Shown here: piece after piece, positions 36,178-46,544 of the stretch | Numbering within the stretch: position 1 is the first letter of the stretch | Layout: each line of letters opens with the position of its first letter | Source: Sipunculus nudus | Taxonomy: Eukaryota > Annelida > Sipuncula > Golfingiida > Sipunculidae | Direction of reading: 5' to 3' | DNA: 64,000 bases | Assembly: GCA_026874595.1 (NCBI GenBank) | Contig: CM049306.1 | Span: 78,704,142 to 78,768,141 of the forward strand | Notes under the pieces: generated by a model | The model's input: the letters and a program-made list of their open reading frames with translations, nothing else | Databases searched by the model: none | What the model was told of the DNA's origin: nothing | Program-made: the position numbers and the translations under genes

Positions 36178-36185
36178 GTAAACGG
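36178..36185. repeat. Right 8-bp target duplication GTAAACGG
   Basis: Identical to 30,641-30,648. Confidence 0.9.
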
Positions 36186-36984
36186 TGTCATTTAAAACCT
36201 GGATATTTAACTTCCAATAGCCTTGACCTCTGTTGTTCATGCAAGTTTCTATGTCAATGCCAACCGCATTGTGATCGGTCAAACGATCTCCGATTTTACC
36301 GGTAATTACTGTGCAGTTAGTGTAATTTCTAATATGGGATTTTAATGTTTTTGAAACAAATATATAATCAAGTCTGCTTCTGAGTTTCCCACTGTTGTCG
36401 GCACATGTAAAACGTTCATCATTATCACTTAAAAGAAAAGTGTCTACTAAATCATGAGTACAAACAAAGTTTTTAAAGAGAGTCGTACATTTATCCTTTA
36501 AATGGAATTTAGTATCAGTATCTGTGTGTGTAAGAATACTGTTGAAATCTCCAGCAATTATTAAATTTTCCTAAGCCTTGCAGTGTTCAGTGAGCCAGTT
36601 CAGTGTCTCTGTTATAAACTCACAGCGATGTTTATCCTGGTTTGGTGCATACAAACAAACCAATGTGTACAAGTGTTCTGATATTTCTAAGTTAATTAAT
36701 AATTTTCTACCCAATTTATCTTGATATTCATCTATAATTTTAAACCCAACATTTCGGTTTATTAAAATAGCTACCCCTTTTCCATGAGAAGTATCTGACG
36801 TTGAATGTTAAACTGTACCATCCCACGAGCTGTTAAATAATCTGATAAAAGCTGAAACACAATAGGTTTCTTGCAAGAAAGCAATATCAATATTACGCCG
36901 TTTCAACCAATAGAATATTTTCTTTCGTTTAAAGTGATTGTTTAGTCCTCTGACGTTCAGAGATCAGATACGAAGACTGGCCAT
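36178..36984 (-). pseudogene. LINE ORF2, APE endonuclease part
   Basis: Starts at ATG 36,984 (MASLRI, then a TGA), 13 nt after the ORF1 stop. Motifs in order: SLNVRGLNNHFKRKK (metal-binding Asn), IAFLQETYC (catalytic Glu), KGVAILINRNV, LVCLYAPNQDKH, IIAGDFNSIL (Asp and Asn), GKLRSRLDYIFVS (Asp) and DRLTDHNAVGID (catalytic His). It ends YWKLNIQVLNDTV at the hAT target site. All the usual APE catalytic positions are visible, but three in-frame stops (in MASLRI*S, DGTV*H and CKA*E) inactivate it. The frame is otherwise unbroken, so the copy is not very old. Family: L1/Tx1-like. Confidence 0.9.
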
Positions 36985-36997
36985 TTAAACAACATAT

Positions 36998-38285
36998 CTA
37001 AAAATATTCTGTATCAGTTTCCAAATCGATGTCCGATAAACAGGAAAATCTATTGTTGTCGGCAATTTTCTGAGTTTTCCCAGCTTTTTTGTGGGTATCT
37101 ACATCATTTGGCGACCTTGAAGCGAGTCGTTTTGGACGGGACGAAGTTCGTCCAGGTTCGTCGTCCTGTGGTTTGTCCTGATTTATTTCATACGTGATGT
37201 ACTGGCGTTTTACGTTTTGCAGTTAACGACCAAACAAGTTTTTCCCCTTCCAGCTTGTTTTGGTGGTAACTTTTGATAAGTACCTAGAAAGCCCGGTCCC
37301 TAAATGAAAATCTGGGGAAGCGAGTGCTAAGCTTGATGAGCCAGTGGCAATCATTCATCCTTAAATTCAGGGATTTGTTGAATTTTTTCAAATATGAGGT
37401 TTTCTAAAATGTCTCGGGTATCGTCTGGGGCTAACTTGTCGTCGATTGACGAGCCCAATTTTCTCGCAATTCCAGCATGTTTGGCATTTGCGATTTGTTG
37501 AGCTAGATCGTCACAGTCATTTTCAACGGCACGGCGATATTGAAAGGCATGCTCCAGGGAGGGAAAGTTTTGACCATAAACGTCAAGTGTACAGGGGAAA
37601 TCACTTGATAGAATATCAGTGTGCCCTGATATGATCTGAACGTCCTGGTCTCTCACATACCTAGAGCATTTAGGACTTCCAGCTTTATGCCCTTTCTCAT
37701 TACAGACTGAACAGATTGTATCTGCAAACTGGTTTAAATGGAATATACGGCATTTGGATGGTCCGATCATAATGTTACGTGGGAGAGCTTCTGGTATGGG
37801 GTTGTCAACGAACACAAACCGATTTCCGTTTTTGTATGAGGTTAACAGACCGTCCTTGGTTCTTTCATATTCATATTTGACCTCAGATACCAGAGTGAAG
37901 TTTTTTTCTCTGAGGAAATCTACGATATATGAGTTATCGTATGAGAGGGGTAGATCACAAACTTTGATTTTGATCGGACGGGGAGAAGTTGGGTCAGATC
38001 TAATAGTTAATGGATTTCTATCTGACAGAGTAATGTGTTTACCCTAAGGATTATACCTTCTGCGAGTAATTTTACTCTTGCTTCGGTAGATTTAGCGTAT
38101 ATACGCCACAAATTTTGTACCTGTTGACCCTCGTCAATGTTTACAGTCCCGACGACTCTAGCTGCGGCGGAGCACACCTCGAAAGGTCTCATTACGTCGC
38201 CTTCCTCTGAGTAATCCTTTCTTTTAGGGATTACTTGGTCATTTGTAAAGAAAACCGGTAGCACACTTTCCGCTGTCATTATCAA
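36998..38285 (-). pseudogene. LINE ORF1 with RRM-like, CCHC knuckle and NADAR domain
   Basis: About 429 codons from ATG 38,285 to TAG 36,998. The N-terminal ~80 residues include QNLWRIYAKSTEARVKLL. After a 1-nt frameshift near 38,041 the frame resumes at GKHITLSDRNP. An RRM-like region follows (IKIKVCDLPLSYDNSYIVDF to VFVDNP), as in many L1/Tx1 ORF1 proteins. The zinc knuckle is CSVCNEKGHKAGSPKC, CX2CX4HX6C, at 37,713-37,666. From 37,614 the text reads as NADAR/YbiA: SSDFPCTLDVYGQNF, SLEHAFQYRRA, AKHAGIARKLG and IFEKIQQIPEF. After a 1-nt frameshift near 37,350 it continues SPDFHLGTGLSRYL and TSWKGKNLFGR, matching the family's C-terminal W-G-N-LG motif. One in-frame TAA lies at 37,223-37,225. 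A basic tail ends the protein. Expected role of ORF1: RNA binding in the LINE RNP. The role of NADAR here is unknown. Confidence 0.85.
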
Positions 38286-38500
38286 TGCAATGAGTTCCTT
38301 TCAATTCACAATAAATCACAAATATCAGTTTTTGAATAGAGGAATTTTCTATCTTGACATGTATTCTGAGAGTTAGTACTATAAACAAGTTCTCAGCAAA
38401 AACTTACGAAGGTTGTCGTTCAGTTTCACGCGTTTGTGATCAAAATTTGTCAGAGCAGTCGAGAGGCGAACTCTACGACACCTGCATCACGTGACCGTTT
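38286..38500 (-). promoter_or_regulatory. Probable LINE 5' UTR / internal promoter region
   Basis: Lies directly upstream of ORF1 on the minus strand. It contains a CACGTG E-box within TCACGTGAC (near 38,486). Non-LTR elements of this type carry internal promoters in the 5' UTR; that role is inferred from position only. Confidence 0.4.
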
Positions 38501-38704
38501 ACTACAAATTATAATTATTTGAAATCATTTATTGATATTATATTTTTTTGTTGTGCCAAACCTGAGCGCTATACTTATTCAAATCAATTTTCAAGGTTCA
38601 ATAAAACACTTGACACGTTCAGAGAAGTTGGCTTCAGCGCACAGAGGTTCAGTGTTTATAATATATATATATGCCGATGTGGCTGTATTTATGCATCCGA
38701 TAGC

Positions 38705-38995
38705 TGAGATTCAGGGCACCGTAAGGACACCGCACGGGCAAAATTTACATCGCAAGGGAGCCGTGCGGACCCCACAAAACAGCCATTCGATTTTCACATA
38801 TCTCGCCGAGCGCACGGTGCCCGTACGGCAACGGCGGACACCACGCCGGGAGAATCGAGAGCAGCCAACTCAGCACCACGGCGCCCGTGCGGCGAGTAAA
38901 AATAGAACCGGCGCCCTTGAAAATCGTACGGGTACCTTGCGGGCACCGTGCGAATATAGCGAAAAATGCTGATTTTACTCACCGTACGGATCCTA
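38705..38995. repeat. GC-rich island of CCGTACGG/CCGTGCGG words
   Basis: Within 290 bp of otherwise AT-rich DNA, variants of CCGT(A/G)CGG, GCACCGTGCG, CGTACGGGTACC and GGCGCC recur on both strands. CCGTACGG is self-complementary. A 146-codon plus-strand frame crosses it but has no recognisable domain. Probably a dispersed GC-rich repeat. Confidence 0.6.
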
Positions 38996-39340
38996 GCTGT
39001 TGGCTATATGTGATAGCGGCATTACACGCTTGTTGGACCCGCATATATGGAAAGGCACTCTAACGCATCTACACTCGCTGCGGCGGCACCATTTTAACCC
39101 CTTATTATATATGTTTCTGTAAATATTTTTTTATTCTTCGAAGTTTCAATTGGTTTTGTCGTTATTGTGATCTTATTATTGTTGATATTACACATAGCTT
39201 GAGAGACACAGATTGTTGTGTGAGTAACCATTTGTAGGTTGCTTGCCTTGAGGTTATACGGGTGCCTGCTAAGACCTGCATATGCTTATGACAAAAAAAC
39301 TTGCTAACGTTGTCTAAATGGCTTAAACTGCAAGTATAAA

Positions 39341-39616
39341 ATGGCATTCGTCTCGAACTTTTTTCGTTTCATTGAACGGGTTCGGCTCTGGATTGGCATG
39401 GCTCGGTCTCCGCTGCTAGGATCGGTGGAGGGAATGCATGCTGCTTCTGCCTTTGTGGTTGTGGGTGCTGTGGCTTTCCTAAGGTCACCGGTACGGGTAA
39501 AACGGTGGCGGTCTCTCGCGGCTTCCTGCTTGGCTTGGTGGCATCACGTCTATTGGCTCTCAAAATTATGCTTAGGGAGCGCACCGGGTTGGGGTCTTAA
39601 CCACAGCAACCTGTAG
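39341..39616 (+). other. GC-rich 91-codon open frame, unrecognised
   Basis: The frame MAFVSNFFRFIERV... has a hydrophobic middle (ASAFVVVGAVAFL). No known domain is recognised. GC content rises only over this span, and the opposite strand is also open for 71 codons, which argues for a GC-rich repeat rather than a gene. Confidence 0.2.
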
Positions 39617-40522
39617 CTGCTTGATAAAGCGGAAACATCTAAAGCAAAAGCAAGACCTGCATATTTGACTTTTTTTCAGTTTAGCATAGTGGATAAAGTA
39701 TATATATGAGAATAAACTTGGCAATAAATGCAGAAAAATTATGCATCCCTGAATTACATTCCATTCTTTAGTATAGCGCTTCAGTAAGTAGATAGCCTAC
39801 GATTTAATGTTTGGTGGTCAAGAATCAAAGGGGGGGGGGGTTGGGGTTATATAGATAATAGTGCAACTGTCGACATTTTTTCGGCCGAAAAGGTTGGCGG
39901 GGGGGGGGGGGGTGTACAATGTCAGAACATTTTCGCTCGTGAACCCCCCCCCCCTCCTCCACCCCACCCCTTATGCTAAAATCTCGCGCACGCCCTTGAT
40001 ATCTTTAAATGTTTTTAAATTTATATATACCGGAAACATGATATCTCACTCTTTTAAACCTTATACTCATATAAGTAGTACATATGAAATATGTCACATA
40101 CACGGACAATAATATATATATATATACTTGATGTTTACAGGTAAACCCAATATTATTCATGGGGCCGGATCCCTAACACACGTTATTCATTTAGCTACCG
40201 GCAGGGATTTCCCAAAATAGCCATGTTGTACTTAAATCCATTTATTATATTTGAACTTATATATTATAGACAGTCAACGGATATTTAATTGATCATCCCA
40301 ATTCTTCGGCATATCATAATAAAATGTAAAACCTAATACACAAAGTATCTGCTGCTATTGACGTTTTTTGTAAGTAGCAGTCAAATGTGAAAGGCTGAGA
40401 AAGTTTAAGCTGATTTCCACAGGATAGAATAATACATGTAATTTCCTTTAATTCCTATAGAAACAGGAAATCCTAAAAATCACACAAACGTGCACGTAGC
40501 ATATCATTTTCTAAATTTGACT
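39617..40522. other. Unassigned stretch with poly-G/poly-C runs
   Basis: G11 at 39,830-39,840, G14 at 39,899-39,912 and C11 near 39,944-39,954. These are followed by GCGCACGCCCTTG ending at 39,998, a hAT-like end. No gene is recognised. Confidence 0.5.
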
Positions 40523-40940
40523 TTAATGATTACGTATTCCCCAAACCATGTGTGTTTCTGCAGTGTGCGGAGATAACTTAGTAAAATTGATGACGGACGG
40601 TTTATTCTTTTCTCTCAGTTCGCATATATGCAAATTGTATACCACTAGTTCCTCTCTTCTCTCAAGGCTTAACCCGCAAATCAAGATTTTCCATCGCGTA
40701 TTTCTGCCGACAAGCCACATAGCGAAAGAGTATACCCTTCGGTTTTCCTGCTGTAGCCAGCTCAGTAGCAGATCGCCATCTTGAACGATAATCGAGCAAG
40801 AGGTGGGAATATGCGCATCGGCAAATGTGACACCGAAAATCGGCCACCTAAATCGAAACCGATTTTGAGAAAATCTGTGGGAAAAATCTCCAGACAATGT
40901 CGCGCAATAAAATCGTGTAGTGAGCACCCGGCTTAAGATT
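40523..40940 (-). repeat. Candidate Harbinger-like terminal fragment
   Basis: The minus strand starts GGGTGCTCACTACACGATTT (near 40,928) and continues with TGCGCGACATTGTC, which resembles PIF/Harbinger-type ends seen in invertebrates. TTAA lies just outside. A 141-codon frame covers the span (VQDGDLLLSWLQQENRRVY) but I do not recognise a transposase. The second end was not found. Confidence 0.3.
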
Positions 40941-43789
40941 ACATGCAATTAATCGTATAAAATTAAGCTGGCACATATAGAAACACGTAACATAATTAGT
41001 AATGTCAAATTTTGATCTGTGAGATGATATCGCAAATTAAGGAATTTATACTTGTATCTAAGAGACTTGAAAATGCAGACAACAATATGAGTTGCAGTGA
41101 ACAGCCTATGACTAAAATATCGCTAATTAATTACTCATATACATTTAATAATCCATCAATTAATGCACAAGGATGATGTAGCTACATTTCCCAAAAAAAT
41201 AAAAAAAACGATGATGACCTTGGACTTTATATATAAATGGTCTTATGGGGAAGGAGGCTTTTATCTCAAGGAATGGGTTGGGACACGGATATCGAGTATA
41301 TCTCAGTTAAGCTCATGTTACATTAAAGTCAACTATATAAATAAACGCACAGCCAAGGCTGTGGGTGGCATGCATAAGAAAAGAAAACATTATTAAGGAA
41401 TTTCACCAAATACATTCTTTTCCTTATTGCTATATGAAAATTTATGAGAATTAAAATGTATTGTCTACCTTATTAAAAAATGTTGCCAAACTCATATGTC
41501 AGCTATACAATCTTATTTCAATATAAATTAATATTTACATAATATTTTTTTCAGCATTCCTCTTTGTTTGCACCTAGAGTTCTGAATTTGAATAGGAAGT
41601 GTTCATATTAGGGTGCAATTAAAACTTTCCTTACTTTAAAGAACTAATATGATTGATAAATGAAATTCACGACACTAAAACGGTGCTAATGATGAGAAAT
41701 ATTACAGGTCTTGGACTTAAAACCTTAGCCTATACTGCTGATTCTAGATTGGTCAGGAAATAATTTCCCATGAAATTTTTTTTTTCAACAAGCCCCCAAA
41801 AGATCATACATGCTCCAGCTAAATGGAGGGCCGAGTACATGTCAGTTGGGTTGAGACTTTACTAGCTGATTCCGAGATCCGTCCGTCTGATCTGTGTAGC
41901 CGTGTTCCTTCCTTACCCAGAGGCATTGTTTTCCCATTTACTGAGTTTCTGTTTCTCAAAAGATATTTATCTATGTTCTGGTGGCACAGTGCTACTATAC
42001 TTTAACAAAACCTTTTGAAGAGTTTGGAGCATATTTGTGATCTGAGTCGGACAGATACATTACCAGGATATCATCAAAAAGTTGAAAGTAGTCAAATACC
42101 ACTGATTCCACCAGGATTTCATCAAACTGTGCTGTGTGTTTCATTGAAAATGTGTTTCACGGTAAATAAACTCCATGCATGGTTGGCGCTGAAAAATTAC
42201 CATGGGCTTTGGTTGGGATAGAGAAATCTCATGGTGGTAAGCATGCAAGATCGTCTTCAGAATTTAAAGGATTGTTTCCTGTGTATCACCCTATTCCTCT
42301 ACAAAATTGTGTACTGAAGATGCTCATATATAGACAGAGCAAACAAATAACAAACCAGGGAAGTAAGGGAGGTAAAACATAAAAATATACATCCTAAATA
42401 TGTGAATGTTAGCGGCCACATATGGAAGTCCACAGTTATATAACCTTTGACAGCATATGTAAAGACTGTATGGAAGTCATGGAGAAGGGAGTGGGGGGGG
42501 GGGGGGGGGACTTCAAGTATGACTTAGGTGTCTGTAACGCTTTTTGACCCCGCTTTTATCATATATAAATAGTTTTGAGAGACCAGTTAGTTTTCCATGC
42601 ATATGACAGCTTTGTCCATTCGTATATACACCATTCATAATACACTCTTCAAAAACTTGCACAATCATTTGTCATGCATGTTCCTTTAATATGTTATACA
42701 AACACATACAACTGTTACAATTGCCACGAATAAAGATGAATTTCCGCAAAGGTGCTATTTTGATTAAATGAACCCAAATTAAGCTCACATAATCCCCCTC
42801 CAACTAAGATAAATATCGTATAAGTTGTAAATATCGGGCCTCGACGTGACACAAGGGGGAAAATAAAAACTGGCAGTTTCGCTCTTATTGTATCATTATG
42901 ATGGTCATACATAGGTTACCAAAAAGCATATTACTGTTATAATGTATAACAGCTGTTTTCCAGAAATTTTTATCATCCCATCTTCATCTTTACTTGAGTG
43001 TTTAATCAGTTTTATTTATTACCTTCGATCTGCAGAATGCTTTGGAACATAGTACTGACCAAATCATGTGTTCAATATAATTACAGTTTTTTTTTTTTGT
43101 TTTTTTTTAATGGGAGAACAGCAACACTGAAAATGGTGGGCACTATGACTAAAACAATATCAAAATGAATTCTCTAGGTCATAATACCCCAGAATTCATA
43201 TAGTGGATTACCCCCTATGTCAAACGTAAAGGTAATTATGGCATTTTTTGCTATTTTCGCATTATTTTGGCGGCTATTTTGTTTTATGCTCATTAGCAAA
43301 GATTGCCCAAGGCTGACAGAGGGCCAACCAACATTTGTTTTTCACACCTGATATGTCGGCAAACAAAATCCACAAAGAAAAAAACTTAAGACCATAAAAC
43401 AACGTAAGTAAAAAAATGACGTTTGGCTGCCGGACTATATGGTGTTCCCTATTGGTCACATAAATGAATGGGCCACGCACACATAACATTCAACTGAAGA
43501 TATATTCGATCAAGGGATATACTTGGTATTTTGTCGATCGTCCATATGCTACATAAACATACAACGCCTTTTGGCGCATTGTGAATTAGCCAATCCGCCA
43601 AATGTAATCGTGACATTTTATAATCATGATTTAATTTTTTAATAATAAAAACGCATGTAAAACCGTTAACAAATAGAGGTCATATCCATATCATGATTAT
43701 TCATGATTATGGGCTAAAAAGACCTGAAAATATATATTATAGTGCCTTATTAGAAGTCCATATACCCCTTGGCGATAATGGTTATGCAT
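40941..43789. other. Unassigned AT-rich stretch
   Basis: No recognisable gene. G17 at 42,493-42,509 and an interrupted T run at 43,087-43,108 are the only marked features. Confidence 0.5.
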
Positions 43790-44540
43790 CAGGGGCGTAG
43801 CCCCCTCCCCCGGGTCGCAGCCAGAACTCGCTGTCCTCTCGGAATATCACTTAATCTAATACTTTCTAATATTTCTTGTTATGAATAAGCAATTAGACTA
43901 TTTAAGTATATGCAGTTTATTACTTTCAAATTTATTAGTTGAATATTAGGATATTTATGAACAGCTGCAGAACAACTGCAGATCGATCGAGCACAGGCCC
44001 TGGTTGTGGTCGACCATGAACAATCTTACTGCTCCTCTGGTGATACCGGTACTCGAACTCGCGATCTGTGCTCTTAATAGTCCTGTGTGTGCTGTCAAGA
44101 CCACGGAACTCGGTAAAATGCAAAGTTTAACATAAGAATTCAACTTATGAGTTATTTCACTACGAGCATTACATTTAAAAGATAATATTTTGCAAGTTAC
44201 AAACGTAATTGCGCCTTTGCGCCACTGACTTCTTTGAAAACGACTGAAATTTTATATCCTTATTTTGAAGAAATATAAATATAAAATATTGAACCTCTCT
44301 ACAGTTTGACTACATAACGCAAAGACATAAAGGGAACAGAAAATCCTCATATTTTTTGTGAAAATTGCCTTAAAATGTCCTCTTTACATTGTATATTCAA
44401 AAAATTTCCCAATATGGGAGGGGGATATACCCCCTCCCATACCCCCATGTACCTGTAACTAACCTCAATAAAACCATGGTTCATAATTAAAAATAAAAAA
44501 AAAATATATATTTTTTCATAAACTAAAATATATAACGGAA

Positions 44541-44583
<43 letters not shown>

Positions 44584-44736
44584 TACTTATATATACCTGT
44601 ATATATAACAGCTTTCATAGTACCGTTACATGCATATTAGCGCCCCCCCCCCCCCCCCCCCCCCCCCGTTTTCGAATTTCTGGATCCGCCACTGATCATG
44701 GCCCCCTCCCCTCCCTCAATCCTGGCTACGCCCCTG
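43790..44736. mobile_element. Candidate hAT-like MITE with nested end
   Basis: The left end CAGGGGCGTAGCC matches the reverse complement of the right end, GGCTACGCCCCTG. Just inside the right end is a second end, CTGGATCCGCCACTG (44,680-44,694), preceded by C25 (44,643-44,667). Flanks TTATGCAT and TCATATAC agree at only 4 of 8 positions, so the target duplication is decayed or the pairing is wrong. It contains an (AAT)n tract at 44,543-44,581. Confidence 0.45.
44036..44112 (-). other. tRNA-like SINE head
   Basis: The minus strand reads GTGGTCTTGACAGCACA (A-box-like) then, 28 nt on, GAGTTCGAGTACC (B-box-like). Overall layout resembles a tRNA with a degraded acceptor stem. Better explained as a SINE promoter or tRNA pseudogene than a working tRNA. 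Confidence 0.4.
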
Positions 44737-44799
44737 TCATATACATTAAAATGCATGTCTTTTACTTTATAATCGTCCAATTCCTATGTTCTCCTAGAT

Positions 44800-45010
44800 T
44801 GGATGTAGTCTATCACTATAAATATCTTTGGATCACTTTCCCTTCAAAATCATCAAGGACCAGGAACCACCAACTGCAGGCAATGAAGGCAAATAAAGCT
44901 TGTAGTATTATTAGGTATTTTAATTGAAGGTATAAGAAAGTATCTGTGAAAATGTGGAAATTGTGGATTCATTTTGCTGTTTTTTCAGGATTCTTGTGAA
45001 GTGAAATATT
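44800..45010 (+). pseudogene. Scrap of a LINE RT thumb region
   Basis: In shifting frames it reads YHYKYLWITF, RNHQLQAMKANKACSIIRYF and SVKMWKLWIHFAVF. The layout 'Y.YLG..F....A..A.KA...I....' followed by 'S.K.W.KL..' is typical downstream of the YADD box in CR1/RTE-like LINEs. Too short to classify. Confidence 0.4.
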
Positions 45011-46133
45011 CACTATAATGTTGTTCCAGATTGGAAATAGTGCACGCGTCCTGTTGTACAAAAATAGAACAGGTCATGCCGGTTCAAGACAATAACAGCG
45101 GGACAAGTTGAAAACATGCCTGTAAATCACATAAAATAACTCAACAACCGACGTTCGAAGGATCTCATAAAAATTAACGAGGCCCTTGTCTTGGTTGAGT
45201 AGTCCTTAATGATATTTTACCTCCAGCACACCTCCCTTAAAGAATTTGGAGTGGTAAATGTGGGCCTAAGATTATGGCTGTGAATTCAAAACACGATCGG
45301 AAGACTAAAAAATAGGATACTTAAATACCAAAGTAAATATCTTAGCAGTAATAAATGCCACAGTATCAATATAAAATTCTGGTTTATTTCTAACTAGGTA
45401 ATCTTAATGTATCTTTCATGTGGTTTAAAATTGAAACTCATCATCAAACATTGCATAAGGAGTGACATTAAAAATGATGACAAAATGCATGATTTTAGTG
45501 TAACACGATGTATTTGCCAAATTAAACAAATGCCCCAACCTAATGAAACAGCCCCTTGTTTTGGCCTTCGAGTTCTCAAAGCGAGAGTGGGTAATACATG
45601 AAGACAGGGACATGGACGTTCAAAAGCGGGAGGTGCTTACGGGCCTATAGATCTCATCAATCAAACACACGAATCACGCCGATACCCAGTACAGTCAAGC
45701 CCGCCTATTGTCATGTATGTGATGTACATCCTCAGTTCATTTGATTCATGTCTTATGATGCCAGTATATCAAACATATTATTATAACATTGAGCTTTATT
45801 TAAAAACAAATGACCCGTTGTTATTGTGACGCTGACTAGCAATTCACAAATTTCTGACATTTACAGCAGTTTACAATAGTCTGCCTGCATATTGATTTTC
45901 AGCATTCGTGGTCTAATGGATAAGATCTGTGTATTACTTAGTATCATGCTGCTGACTCTATTCTGTCATTCTCAACAAGCAGTGTATTATGGGTTATGAT
46001 GTTGACGGGAATGACATAGCCTGCATGACATTTATTCTGTTAGTAATATAATTATATTTTTAAGAACTTGGTTTACAGGAGAACAGGAACATTTGTCTAT
46101 AAAGCATATTATTTGATAGACCAGGACAAACTA
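45011..46133. other. Unassigned stretch with one A-box-like site
   Basis: TGGTCTAATGG at 45,909-45,919 matches a Pol III A-box, followed by a tRNA-like ~60 nt without a clear B-box, perhaps a SINE scrap. No gene is recognised. Confidence 0.4.
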
Positions 46134-46200
46134 CAGTAAAGCCTCGCCTAACGAGCGTCCCTGTTTAGCGACAACCTCACAACAGCGACCACTCGTTCAC
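46134..46200 (+). repeat. pogo/Tigger-like terminal repeat fragment
   Basis: TA followed by CAGTAAAGCCTCGCCTAACG, then CCTGTTTAGCGACAACCT and GGTCCC. This is the familiar layout of animal pogo-like ends (CAGTA-A-CCTCG...). The partner end is not in the neighbourhood. Confidence 0.5.
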
Positions 46201-46544
46201 GGTCCCAATTCTTTTTGCTCTTTATATAAAACTTTGTTTACTTGGCCACCCTGAAAATCCGACCGCTTTATCGTGTTGATATTGGTGGTCATTGTGGTGT
46301 GATTGACATTAGCAGTCTCAAGAGAAGCATCATAAACTAGCCAGAAATGAAAATGTGGTTTAGGGGTTCTAATATAAAATTCCATTTGAGTGACCATCGT
46401 CCGTTTTAACTGAACACTTATCCCCCTCCAGATTGTTTTCCCCCATGTATCCGCTTCTGATAAGTGTCTTGCACATTGTGTTTTCGCATAATTCTTCTTG
46501 GCCTTGCAACAGGAACTTCTTGCCATCCACGAGCTGAAGGCCAG

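Noticed and set aside
36000..36191. Asparagine-serine-rich minus-strand frame
   Set aside because: It is a translation of the CTATTA hexamer array.
38532..38972. 146-codon frame through the GC-rich island
   Set aside because: Long only because GC-rich DNA has few stops; the opposite strand is partly open as well and no domain is seen.
40523..40948. 141-codon frame as a host gene
   Set aside because: No recognised domain; upstream text resembles a transposon end, so a gene call is not supported.
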